64,000 nucleotides of DNA. Source: Bradyrhizobium canariense. GTDB lineage: Bacteria > Pseudomonadota > Alphaproteobacteria > Rhizobiales > Xanthobacteraceae. Location: positions 186,001-250,000 of the forward strand of contig NZ_VSST01000044.1 of NCBI RefSeq assembly GCF_019402665.1, in the 5' to 3' direction. The position numbers and the translations under genes were made by a program. The notes under the pieces are model-generated. The model saw nothing but the letters and a program-made list of their open reading frames with translations, ran no database searches and was not told where the DNA came from. The first letter of the stretch is position 1. The number at the start of each line of letters is the position of its first letter. Below are positions 8,992 through 17,554 of the stretch, piece after piece.

Positions 8992-10017
8992 ATGAAGAAC
9001 ACGATAGCCAGGCTCGCGGGCGCGCTACTCGCGCTGACGCTCACCACCGGTCTTGCCGCGGCGCAAAGCAAGGTCACCATCGCGATCGGCGGCGGCTCGT
9101 GCCTGTGCTATTTGCCGACGGTGCTGGCAAAACAGCTCGGCGAATACGACAAGGCCGGTCTCAATGTCGAGCTCGTGGACCTCAAGGGCGGCTCGGACGC
9201 GCTCAAGGCCGTGCTCGGCGGCAGCGCTGACGTGGTCTCCGGCTATTTCGACCATTGCGTCAACCTCGCGGCCAAGAAGCAGGAGCTTCAGGCATTCGTC
9301 GTCTATGACCGCTATCCCGGCCTCGTGCTGGTGGTGTCGCCGTCGCACACCAACGAGATCAAGTCGATCAAGGACCTCGCCGGCAAGAAGGTCGGCGTCA
9401 GCGCGCCCGGCTCCTCCACCGACTTCTTCCTGAAGTATATGCTGAAGAAGAACGGCGTCGATCCCGCCAGCACCGCCGTGATCGGCGTCGGCCTCGGTGC
9501 CACTGCGGTCGCTGCCATGGAGCAGGGCCAGATCGACGCGGCCGTGATGCTCGATCCGTCCGTGACCGTGCTCCAGGGCAGCCACAAGGATCTGCGCATC
9601 CTCTCGGACACCCGCACGCAAAAGGATACGCTCGAGACCTTCGGCGGCGAATATCCGGGCGGCGCGCTGTACTCGACCGCGGCCTGGGTCGCCGGCCACG
9701 AGAAGGAGACGCAGGCGCTCACCAACGCGATCCTGGGCACGCTCGCCTGGATCCACTCGCACTCGCCCGAGGAGATCATGGCGAAGATGCCGGAGGAGAC
9801 GGTGGGCAAGAACAAGGACCTCTATCTCGCGGCACTCAAGAACACGATCCCGATGTACTCCGAGACCGGCAAGATGGATCCGAAGGGCGCTGACGCCGTG
9901 CTCGCGGTGTTCAGCGTCGGATCGCCCGAGGTCGCCAACGCCAAGATCGACGTCAGCAAGACCTTCACCAACAAGTATGTCGAGCAGGCCAAGAAGACCA
10001 CGGGGAGCGCCAAATAA
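8992..10017 (+). CDS. NitT/TauT-family ABC transporter substrate-binding protein
   Basis: A periplasmic binding protein of 341 residues with a Sec signal peptide ending around LAAAQS (residues 1-24) and an NMT1/SsuA-like fold. Typical features are IAIGGGSCLCYLPTVLAKQLGEY at the first strand and the dimorphic hinge sequence GKKVGVSAPGSSTDFFLKYML. The ATG at 8992 follows GGAGGAAACCA; a longer in-frame reading from 8794 runs antisense through the cupin gene and was dropped. It probably serves the permease and ATPase at 6757-8360 although the cupin gene separates them, so it may have its own promoter in 8855-8991. Confidence 0.88.
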   Translation: MKNTIARLAGALLALTLTTGLAAAQSKVTIAIGGGSCLCYLPTVLAKQLGEYDKAGLNVELVDLKGGSDALKAVLGGSADVVSGYFDHCVNLAAKKQELQAFVVYDRYPGLVLVVSPSHTNEIKSIKDLAGKKVGVSAPGSSTDFFLKYMLKKNGVDPASTAVIGVGLGATAVAAMEQGQIDAAVMLDPSVTVLQGSHKDLRILSDTRTQKDTLETFGGEYPGGALYSTAAWVAGHEKETQALTNAILGTLAWIHSHSPEEIMAKMPEETVGKNKDLYLAALKNTIPMYSETGKMDPKGADAVLAVFSVGSPEVANAKIDVSKTFTNKYVEQAKKTTGSAK

Positions 10018-10046
10018 CTGACGCGAAGTCTCGGTAACCAGGCGTC

Positions 10047-10751
10047 ATGACGTCACTGACAATCCATCGCGTCACGACGCTTGATCTTGCCGTGCGGCCG
10101 ATCGTCTGGCCGTTCGCGGAGGAGCGGCGTGACGAGATCGCGGCGCATTTCGCCGAGAAGCAGCGCGAACGACCAAAACTCTGGAACGGTGGCGTCCTGC
10201 TCGGGCGCGATGCGATGTTCGCCGACGGCCATCTTTCTACGACCTATTTCGAGACGGATTTCGCGAGCTTCCTCGCCTGGCGCGACTGGGGCTTTCCCGA
10301 CAAGGCCGTGTTCAACGGCTTTGGCATGGGCGCGCTGCTCACCTCCGACGGCGCCTTCGTCATGGGCGAGATGGCGCAGCACACCGCCAATGCAGGCCGG
10401 ATCTATTTCCCGTCGGGCACGCCCGATCTCGGCGACGTCAGGGGCGACACGCTGGACATTCCCGGCAGTGTGATCCGCGAACTCGAGGAAGAGACCGGCC
10501 TGACCGAGGCCGACTATCGGATCGAGCCCGACTGGCACTGCGTCGTCACTGGCCCAACGATTGCGATGCTGCAAATTATCAACCTGGACATGCCGGGTGA
10601 TGTGGCGCGTGCGCGGATCGAAGCCAATCTGGCGGCGGAGGCCGAGCCAGAGCTCTCGGCGATCCATCTCGTGCGCGGGATGAGTGATCTCACGCCGTCC
10701 ATGCCGCGATTTGTCACGGCTTTTGTCGAGCAGCAGTTCGCGTCGCGCTGA
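10047..10751 (+). CDS. Nudix-like hydrolase
   Basis: A 234-residue soluble protein carrying a Nudix-type segment RELEEETGL at about residues 145-153, the core of the REUXEEXGU box that binds divalent metal and hydrolyses a nucleoside diphosphate linked to another group. The usual Glu upstream of the box is not in the expected place (the region reads GDTLDIPGSVIREL), so the box is atypical and activity is uncertain. The ATG at 10047 lies 29 bases after the transporter stop without a strong ribosome site. The substrate is unknown. Confidence 0.7.
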   Translation: MTSLTIHRVTTLDLAVRPIVWPFAEERRDEIAAHFAEKQRERPKLWNGGVLLGRDAMFADGHLSTTYFETDFASFLAWRDWGFPDKAVFNGFGMGALLTSDGAFVMGEMAQHTANAGRIYFPSGTPDLGDVRGDTLDIPGSVIRELEEETGLTEADYRIEPDWHCVVTGPTIAMLQIINLDMPGDVARARIEANLAAEAEPELSAIHLVRGMSDLTPSMPRFVTAFVEQQFASR

Positions 10752-10846
10752 TGCGCGAGGCTTGACATCGCTGCGCCCAGCCCATGTGATGGGTAAAAAT
10801 ACAAAACCAAAAAGAATGCAATGCACAATCGTCCAAGGAGGTTCTG

Positions 10847-12169
10847 ATGCGCGTGCGCATGGCTGCCCGTTTGGTGCGTGGGCTGTTGGTCGCGATATCA
10901 GCGACGGGCTTGGCGCTGTCCGTCCAGGCCCAGGATCAAGGCAAAGAGAAGAAGATCAAGATCGGCGTCGTATTCGATCTGACCGGGCCTCTCGCCGGCG
11001 GCGGCTCTGAACTCGGCTATATCGGCGCAAAGATCGTTCTCGACCATTTCGCCAAGACCGGCGTCGAGGGTTACAAGATCGAGGCGGTCTATGCCGACGC
11101 CCAGAGCAAGCCCGACATCGCGATCAACGAATCCGTCCGCCTGCTCGAGCAGGAGAAGGTCGACATGGTGCTCGGCTTCTTCTCCTCGGCGCAATGCGTG
11201 CCGGTCGCCGCTCGCGTCGAGCAGCTCAAGAAGTTCATGTGGATGACGACCTGCATCTCGTCGGCCGTGTTCAACGAGAAGGGTTATAAATACGTCTTCC
11301 GCCCGCAGGCGAGCGGCGATCAATTCGGCATGATGACGATGGATTTCATCGCGCAGAACGCCAAGGCGAAGTTCGACAAGGAGCCGAAGGATCTGCGCGT
11401 CGCCATCATTCACGAAGACGGCGCTTATGGCGTCGACGTGTCCAGGGGCAACGAGGCCGGCGCGAAGAAGGCGGGCTTCAACGTCGTGATGAAGGAGGGT
11501 TATTCGGCCACCGCGCCTGACCTCTCCGCGCTGGTGACCAAGCTGAAGCGCGCCAAGCCCGACGTCATTTTCCACACCGGCTACAACCCTGATATCACGC
11601 TGTTGCTGCGTCAGGCGCGCGAGCAGGGGCTGAAGTTCGGCGCGCTGATGGGACACGGTGCGGGTTACGGCGTCTACGAGAAGCTGAAGGAAGGCATGGG
11701 CACGGATGCCACCTACATCTTCAACACCGACCCGATCTCGATCTGGCTTGCCAACCAGAAGACCATGGATCCCAAGCTCCCGCCCGTGATCAAGATGGTC
11801 GGCGAGGAGTTCGACAAGATCCGGCCCGGCGTCGCGATCCGCTCGGCGCATGTCGGCATCGGTGCGTCCAACACGTATGTGTTCATGAATGACGTGCTGC
11901 CGCGCGCAATCAAGAAATATGGCGGGGTTGATCCGGATGCGCTGCGCAAGGCTGCGCTCGATACCGATATTCCCGAGGGCGGCACCATGCTCGGCTTCGG
12001 TGTCAAGTTTTACGGCGAGGGCACGCCGATGGCCGGGCAGAACGAGCGCTCGTTCCCGGTCGTGATCCAATACATCGACGACAAATCCTCCGTGGTGTGG
12101 CCCAAGAGCCAGGCGCAGCGCGAGGCCGTGCTGCCGCTGCCGAAGGGCACCACCTACAGCAACCAGTAG
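10847..12169 (+). CDS. Branched-chain amino acid-type ABC transporter substrate-binding protein
   Basis: A periplasmic binding protein of 440 residues of the LivJ/LivK (type I periplasmic binding) family with a signal peptide cut near SVQAQ (residue ~27). It reads KIGVVFDLTGPLAGGGSELG at the first ligand-binding strand. The start is secured by AAGGAGG six bases before ATG 10847. It opens an operon of five transport genes plus PPK2. Members of this family bind not only Leu/Ile/Val but also amides, urea or aromatic compounds, so the ligand is open. It is a visible paralogue of the protein encoded at 55718-57028 (both contain GYNPDITL followed by LRQARE). Confidence 0.92.
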   Translation: MRVRMAARLVRGLLVAISATGLALSVQAQDQGKEKKIKIGVVFDLTGPLAGGGSELGYIGAKIVLDHFAKTGVEGYKIEAVYADAQSKPDIAINESVRLLEQEKVDMVLGFFSSAQCVPVAARVEQLKKFMWMTTCISSAVFNEKGYKYVFRPQASGDQFGMMTMDFIAQNAKAKFDKEPKDLRVAIIHEDGAYGVDVSRGNEAGAKKAGFNVVMKEGYSATAPDLSALVTKLKRAKPDVIFHTGYNPDITLLLRQAREQGLKFGALMGHGAGYGVYEKLKEGMGTDATYIFNTDPISIWLANQKTMDPKLPPVIKMVGEEFDKIRPGVAIRSAHVGIGASNTYVFMNDVLPRAIKKYGGVDPDALRKAALDTDIPEGGTMLGFGVKFYGEGTPMAGQNERSFPVVIQYIDDKSSVVWPKSQAQREAVLPLPKGTTYSNQ

Positions 12170-12200
12170 CGCCAAGGCGCGCAGAGAGGAGAGCGGGACG

Positions 12201-12971
12201 GTGCTGGAAGTCAACGGGCTGGTGAAGCGGTTTGGTGGCTTCACCGCCGTCAACAATGTGTCGTTCAAAGTCGATCAGGGCGAGATCCTCGGCCTGATCG
12301 GCCCCAACGGCTCGGGCAAGAGCACGATCTTCAATATGCTCTCGGGTACGCTGGCGCCGACGTCCGGTTCGATCCTGTTCGACGGCTCCGAAATCGCAGG
12401 CCTTCCGCCGCACCGGATCATCAACAGCGGCATCGGTCGCACCTTCCAGATCCCGCGACCATTCCGTCGCTTGACGATCTTCGAGAACGTCGCGCTCGCC
12501 GGATTCTACGGCCAGGGCCGCCACAGCCGTGCCAGGGCCGAGGAGGCGGCCGAGCGATCGCTGGCGATGGTCGGCTTGCCGACCGATCGCCATGCCAGTG
12601 TCGATGGCCTCGGCGCAGCCGGTCTGAAAAAGCTCGAACTGGCGAAAGCGCTCGCCACCGCGCCAAAACTTCTGCTGGCCGATGAGAGCCTCGGCGGCCT
12701 CGACGAGGCCGAGATGGGTCAGGCGGCCGACATGCTGCGCAACATCCGCGACGAACTCGGCATCACCATCATCTGGGTCGAGCACATCATGGGCGTGCTG
12801 ATGCGCGTCGTCGATCGCGTCATGGTGCTCGATCACGGCGAGAAGATCTCGGAAGGGTTGCCGAGTGCCGTTGCCGGCGATCCCCGCGTCATCGAGGTCT
12901 ATCTCGGCACCGACGCCGAGACAACGCAGGCCGCGGCCGCCGCAGCGCGCCGCCGCGCAGGGGTGCAGTGA
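12201..12971 (+). CDS. livG: Liv-type ABC transporter ATP-binding protein (LivG-like)
   Basis: A 256-residue cytoplasmic ATPase of the LivG subfamily. Walker A is GPNGSGKST. The long LivG-type insertion carries GRTFQIPRPFRRLT, and Walker B reads LLLADESLGGLD with Ser replacing the usual Pro. The signature region reads LGAAGLKKLELAKAL rather than LSGGQ, a strong deviation. It starts at GTG 12201 after AGAGAGGAGAG. It overlaps the LivF-like gene by one base (TGATG), so the two ATPases are probably made in step and form a heterodimer on the LivHM permease. Confidence 0.9.
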   Translation: MLEVNGLVKRFGGFTAVNNVSFKVDQGEILGLIGPNGSGKSTIFNMLSGTLAPTSGSILFDGSEIAGLPPHRIINSGIGRTFQIPRPFRRLTIFENVALAGFYGQGRHSRARAEEAAERSLAMVGLPTDRHASVDGLGAAGLKKLELAKALATAPKLLLADESLGGLDEAEMGQAADMLRNIRDELGITIIWVEHIMGVLMRVVDRVMVLDHGEKISEGLPSAVAGDPRVIEVYLGTDAETTQAAAAAARRRAGVQ

Positions 12972-13675
12972 TGTTGGAGCTCCGCGGCGTCAATGCCGGC
13001 TACGGCACCTTCCAGGCACTGTTCGACGTCGATCTCGACGTGAGGGCGGGTGAGGCCGTCGGCGTTATCGGGCCCAACGGGGCCGGAAAGACCACCCTGA
13101 TGCGTGTCATCTCCGGGCTGATCCGCCCCTCGCGCGGGTCGATCAGAATGGAAGCCGTCGACGTCGTGGCGACGCCGCCGCACAAGATCGTCAGCCTCGG
13201 GATCGCGCATGTGCCGGAGAACCGGCGGTTGTTTCCGCAGCTATCCGTCGACGACAATCTCAAGATGGGCGCCTTCATGAAGGAGGCGCGTGGGCACTAT
13301 CCCGAGCGGCTGGACGTGGTGTTCGACCTATTTCCGCGCCTGAAGGAGCGACGCCACCAGATGGCCGGCACCATGTCCGGCGGCGAGCAGCAGATGTGCG
13401 CGATCGGCCGCGCGCTGATGTCGAATCCAAAGCTGCTGCTGCTCGACGAGCCGTCGGCGGGGCTCGCGCCGGTCGTGGTGCAGCAGGTGTTCGAGCTGGT
13501 GAAGCGGATCCGCGCCAGCGGGCTGACCGTGCTGATCGTCGAGCAGAATGTGCAGCAGGTGCTGCGGGTGGTCGATCGCGCCTATCTGATCGAGGCGGGC
13601 ACGATCAGGTCCTCGGGCACCTCGGCCGAGATGCTGGCGAGCGACACGGTCAAGGAAGCGTATCTCGGGGTGTGA
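12971..13675 (+). CDS. livF: Liv-type ABC transporter ATP-binding protein (LivF-like)
   Basis: A 234-residue ATPase with canonical motifs: Walker A GPNGAGKTT, signature MSGGEQQM, Walker B LLLLDEPSAGLAP and the switch segment IVEQN (Gln at the usual LivF position). It begins with the ATG overlapping the LivG stop. With a degenerate signature in LivG and an intact one here, the heterodimer may have one fully competent and one weaker ATP site. The gap to the permease gene is 13 bases. Confidence 0.92.
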   Translation: MLELRGVNAGYGTFQALFDVDLDVRAGEAVGVIGPNGAGKTTLMRVISGLIRPSRGSIRMEAVDVVATPPHKIVSLGIAHVPENRRLFPQLSVDDNLKMGAFMKEARGHYPERLDVVFDLFPRLKERRHQMAGTMSGGEQQMCAIGRALMSNPKLLLLDEPSAGLAPVVVQQVFELVKRIRASGLTVLIVEQNVQQVLRVVDRAYLIEAGTIRSSGTSAEMLASDTVKEAYLGV

Positions 13676-13688
13676 GGTTCATGCGGGC

Positions 13689-14570
13689 ATGCAAGCATTT
13701 CTGGACATTTTCGACATCTACCTGCTGGAGGCCGTGATCAACGGCATCCTGCTCGGCGGCGTGCTGGCGCTACTCGCGCTCGGGCTCAATTTGATCTTCG
13801 GCGTCATCGACGTGACCTGGATCTGCTACGCCGAGCTGGTGATGATCGGCATGTACGCGATGTATTTCCTGGTGCAGTATTACGGCATCAGCTATTTCCT
13901 CGCCGCGCCGCTCACCATCCTGCTGGTCGCGTTGCTCGGCGCGGCGCTGCATTACCTCGTGATCGCGCCGCTGCTCACGGCGCCGCCGATCAACCAGTTG
14001 CTCGCGACCGGCGGGGTGCTGTTCGTGCTGCAGAGCTTTGCCACCGTTGCCTTTGGCATCGACTTCCGCAACCTCGGCATCCGCCTGCCGGTGCTCGCTT
14101 TCGGCGACATGAATTTCAGCTACGCACGACTTCTGTCCTTCCTGGCCGCGCTAGTCGGCATGGTCGCGGTCTATCTGTTCATGACGCGGACTTTCACCGG
14201 CACCGCGATCCGGGCGATCTCGCAGGACCGGCAGATCATGGCGCTGATGGGCGTCGATACCAAGCGCATCTATCTCATTACATCCGCGATCGGCGGTGGG
14301 CTGGCCGGGCTCGCCGCCTGCCTGTTGGTTCTGCAATATGATGTGCATCCCTTCGTCGGTCTGTCGTTCGGGCCGATCACCTTCCTGATCTGCGTGCTCG
14401 GGGGCTTGGGCAATTTCATCGGCGGCTTCATCGCCGCCTTCGTGTTCGCCGAGATCATCTCGCTCGGCGGCCTGTTCTCCGATCTCGAATGGGGCTACGT
14501 GCTCGCCTTCGCGTTCTTCATCGTCATGATGTTCGTCCGGCCCGCGGGCCTGCTTGCGAGGCGCCGATGA
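13689..14570 (+). CDS. livH: Liv-type ABC transporter permease (LivH-like)
   Basis: A 293-residue inner-membrane permease with about eight hydrophobic segments. It begins MQAFLDIFDIYLLEAVINGILLGG and contains the family loop TAIRAISQDRQIMALMGVD that contacts the ATPases. The last bases overlap the next permease gene (ATGA), so LivH and LivM are translationally coupled. It forms the transmembrane heterodimer with LivM. Confidence 0.92.
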   Translation: MQAFLDIFDIYLLEAVINGILLGGVLALLALGLNLIFGVIDVTWICYAELVMIGMYAMYFLVQYYGISYFLAAPLTILLVALLGAALHYLVIAPLLTAPPINQLLATGGVLFVLQSFATVAFGIDFRNLGIRLPVLAFGDMNFSYARLLSFLAALVGMVAVYLFMTRTFTGTAIRAISQDRQIMALMGVDTKRIYLITSAIGGGLAGLAACLLVLQYDVHPFVGLSFGPITFLICVLGGLGNFIGGFIAAFVFAEIISLGGLFSDLEWGYVLAFAFFIVMMFVRPAGLLARRR

Positions 14571-15586
14571 TGGGGCGGGGACGGCTTGCAGCTTGGGGTA
14601 TCGGATTGGCGGCGCTGGTCGCGCTGCCTTTCGTCTATCGCGATCCCTATCATCTGCACATCATGGTGCTGATCCTGATCTGGTCGTTCGCCTATACGTC
14701 ATGGTCGATGATGGGGCGGTTCGGCCTGGTCTCGCTCGGCCATGGCGGGTTCATGGGCATCGGCGCCTATGTCACGGCGCTGCTCTGGAATCACCTGGGA
14801 TGGTCGCCCTGGATCGGCATTCCCGTCAGCATGGCCGCGGCCGGCGCCCTGGCGCTGATCGTCGGCTATCCCTGTTTTCGCTTTCGCATCACCGGGCACT
14901 ATTTCGTGCTGGTGACGCTGGCGCTCTCCGGCATCGTGCTCCAGGTCATCACGGCGACGCGCGATTACACCGGCGGGTCGCTCGGCTACACGCCGAACCG
15001 AGCCGCCGGCAACAAGCTCTGGTCGCTGCAATTCGACGACAAGATCACCTGGTACCTGATCGCGCTCGGGGTCTGGCTGTTCGGCATCGTGCTCTGGCAC
15101 TGGGTGGACCGCAGCATGGCCCGCTATGCGCTGGAGGCGATCTCGGAGGACGAGGACGCCGCGGCCGCCGCCGGCGTCGACGTCACGGCGGAGAAGCTGA
15201 AGATCACGCTGCTCAGCGCGCTGATGACGGCCTTGGCCGGCGCGCTTTACTGCCAGTACCAGATGTTCATCACGCCCGACACCGTCAGCGGCATCGCGGT
15301 GTCGCTCCAGATGGTGTTCGCAGCCATCGTCGGCGGCCTGTTCGTTTCGCTCGGTCCGACCTTCGGCGCCATCATCACGATTATGCTGGCCGAGACCCTG
15401 CGCATCGGCTTTGGCACCAAGGCGGTCGGCTGGGACAATCTCGTCTACGGCGTGCTGCTGGTGCTTTTCATCATATTCCTTCCGAAGGGCATCCTTGGTA
15501 GCTTGCTCGATCGATTGAAGCCGCAACGCAAGGTGCCCCGCGCTCATGAGCAAGAAGCCGTCCAAATCGCTCGCCCAGGAACTTGA
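14567..15586 (+). CDS. livM: Liv-type ABC transporter permease (LivM-like)
   Basis: A 339-residue permease, the second transmembrane subunit of the importer, with around nine hydrophobic stretches and the loop RYALEAISEDEDAAAAAGVD. I start at ATG 14567, which overlaps the LivH stop; ATG 14570 would lose one residue. A longer in-frame reading from 14489 lies inside livH and was dropped. The 3-prime end overlaps the PPK2 gene by 41 bases, unusually long for an operon junction. Confidence 0.9.
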   Translation: MMGRGRLAAWGIGLAALVALPFVYRDPYHLHIMVLILIWSFAYTSWSMMGRFGLVSLGHGGFMGIGAYVTALLWNHLGWSPWIGIPVSMAAAGALALIVGYPCFRFRITGHYFVLVTLALSGIVLQVITATRDYTGGSLGYTPNRAAGNKLWSLQFDDKITWYLIALGVWLFGIVLWHWVDRSMARYALEAISEDEDAAAAAGVDVTAEKLKITLLSALMTALAGALYCQYQMFITPDTVSGIAVSLQMVFAAIVGGLFVSLGPTFGAIITIMLAETLRIGFGTKAVGWDNLVYGVLLVLFIIFLPKGILGSLLDRLKPQRKVPRAHEQEAVQIARPGT

Positions 15587-16505
15587 CCGCTACATCACGC
15601 CATTCCGCTACGACGGTTCGGGCAAGTTTCATCTCAAGGACCACAAGACCGACGAGAAGGGCGATCTCGACAAGGAGAAGGCGCAGGAGCTTCTCGACGC
15701 CAACAAGAAGCGGCTGATTGCGTTTCAGGAGAAGCTCTACGCCCAGGACCGCTGGTCGGTGCTGATCGTGTTCCAGGCGATGGACGCTGGCGGCAAGGAT
15801 TCTGCGATCAAGGCGATCTTCGAGGGCATCAATCCGCAGGGCTGCGCAGTCAGTGCCTTCAAGGCGCCGAGCAGCAGAGAGCTCGACCACGACTTCCTCT
15901 GGCGCCACGCGGTCGCGCTGCCGGAGCGCGGCCATATCGGCATCTTCAACCGCTCCCATTACGAGGAATGCCTGGTGACGCGGGTGCACCCGGAGATACT
16001 CGCCAAGGAGAAGCTGCCGCCAAAGCTCGTCACCAAGAGCATCTGGAAGGAGCGGTTCGAGGACATCTCTGCGTGGGAGCGCTATCTCTGTCGCAACGGC
16101 ACCGTGGTGCTGAAATTCTTCCTCAACCTGTCCAAGGACGAGCAGCGCGAGCGCTTCCTCGACCGGCTGGAGGAGCCGGCCAAGCAATGGAAGTTCTCGA
16201 TGGACGACATCAAGGAGCGCGCGCTGTGGCCGCGCTACCAGGCGGTCTATCAGGACATCGTCCGGCACACGGCAACGCCGCATGCGCCGTGGTACGTCGT
16301 GCCGGCCGATCACAAATGGTTCGCCCGCGTCGTGATCGGGTCGGCCATCGTCGCGGCGCTCGAAAAGCTCGATCTGCGCTTCCCCCGCGCCGACAAGGCT
16401 TCGCTGGGCGAATTCGACGAGGTGCGCAAGGCGCTGGAGAAGGAGGAGAACGAGGAGAAGGCGGGCAAGAAACAAAAAACGCGAAAACAACCCCATGCAC
16501 AGTAG
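15546..16505 (+). CDS. Polyphosphate kinase 2 family protein
   Basis: A 319-residue cytosolic PPK2-family enzyme that transfers phosphate between polyphosphate and nucleotides. The P-loop-like motif FQAMDAGGKDSAIKAI (residues ~72-87), the Walker B-like GIFNRSHYEE and the lid segment with WKERFEDISAWERYL are all present, and the length matches single-domain PPK2. The C-terminus is a Lys/Glu-rich tail. The ATG at 15546 lies inside the LivM gene, so translation is probably coupled to it. Subclass (AMP or ADP phosphorylating) cannot be settled by eye. Confidence 0.92.
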   Translation: MSKKPSKSLAQELDRYITPFRYDGSGKFHLKDHKTDEKGDLDKEKAQELLDANKKRLIAFQEKLYAQDRWSVLIVFQAMDAGGKDSAIKAIFEGINPQGCAVSAFKAPSSRELDHDFLWRHAVALPERGHIGIFNRSHYEECLVTRVHPEILAKEKLPPKLVTKSIWKERFEDISAWERYLCRNGTVVLKFFLNLSKDEQRERFLDRLEEPAKQWKFSMDDIKERALWPRYQAVYQDIVRHTATPHAPWYVVPADHKWFARVVIGSAIVAALEKLDLRFPRADKASLGEFDEVRKALEKEENEEKAGKKQKTRKQPHAQ

Positions 16506-17554
16506 CCGGGGATAGCGAAATCAATGACTTGAAGGTCAGCGCGAGCGCCTGCGGATTTAACGAAATCGTTGACACGTCGGGCAAAACAGGAGCATGATGT
16601 CACCATCCCCAAACCCTCAGTACCCGCGCGCCATCCCGTAGCAGACGCGCTCCACATTGGCGGGAAGGGCGGTTCTTGCAATCCGCCTACTTCTCGTATT
16701 TCGCTGCAGCGAATCCCTCGCGGTGGAATGGAACGCGCCCTCAAATGTGATTTGCGCACCATTGATCTTGCTTGACAGTCTTGCGTCACGGGAGGACCAT
16801 CCCAATGGTCGCAAACAAGCGACGCGCAACGTCCACATCAAGAGCAAGGGGAGGTCTATGACACCACCTCCGCAGAACCAGCCGCGTTAAGTGCGATGGA
16901 GCTCGTTCGGACTATCGCATAGCGGCAGAAACGCGAACGGCACGCCGGGCCAAGGTCTAGTGGGCTGCATCAGTGTGGCATAGCCCCTACCTGCCCGGCG
17001 CTGTATTCTGCATCACACCGATTGCATCACAGCGATCATGTCGGATGGCCGTGACGAGGCCGCCGCGCTTTCGATATCCTGCTTCTCTCCTCCTCCTCAT
17101 CGCGTCATTCCGGGCCGACTCCCGGAATGACGCAGGGTGATCTCATATCAGCACGATCGCACATGACGTCTCGGCGGCGCCTGAGCGAGCGCCTCGTCCT
17201 TCGAGACGACCGCTTCGCGGCCTCCTCAGGATGAGGCTCAGCTGCATCCAGCTGCATTGAAATGCAGCCGCATACTCATCCCTCATCCTGAGGGGCCCGC
17301 CGCAGGCGGGCGTCTCGAAGGATGGCCGCAGCCGAGCTTCCAGCCGCGTGCCCGCATTCCAATCGCTGCACGTCCGGCCTTGAGACCGGGGTTCCCGCTT
17401 CCTGCACCGCGGCAAATGCCAAGAGAATGTCGCCTCATTGGCCAACTTCCGACACAGCGCCCGGGCGAATAGCGTCGATCCGACATGATGCATGTGCTTC
17501 GGCGGTGACGGTCCCGACGTCGCCGTCGCATTCATTTTTCCCAGGGAATCCCTC
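16506..17554. other. Long non-coding spacer with repeats and a leader-like mini-ORF
   Basis: About 1 kb without a convincing gene. It holds TTGACACGTCGGGCAAAAC at 16569, which resembles short repeats I associate with rhizobial intergenic regions. It also holds a ten-codon frame (MTPPPQNQPR) starting at ATG 16858 directly behind GGGGAGG, and the inverted pair of CCTCATCCTGAGG elements at 17196-17324. No tRNA or rRNA-like segment was recognised. A regulatory RNA or decayed gene cannot be excluded. Confidence 0.4.
17196..17324. repeat. Inverted pair of CCTCATCCTGAGG-type intergenic repeats
   Basis: Two copies of a roughly 42-base element face each other. The first lies at 17196-17237 on the minus strand, the second at 17281-17324 on the plus strand. 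Each runs from CCTCATCCTGAGG through a GC-rich variable core to CGTCTCGAAGGA. The pair encloses about 43 bases and could fold into a long stem. A third copy lies at 21005-21046. Such elements are widespread between genes in Bradyrhizobium-type genomes. Confidence 0.75.

Noticed and set aside
10898..12268. A 456-codon minus-strand frame opposite the liv receptor
   Set aside because: Composition is Arg/His/Asp-rich with no domain. The plus strand has signal peptide, family motifs and a strong ribosome site.
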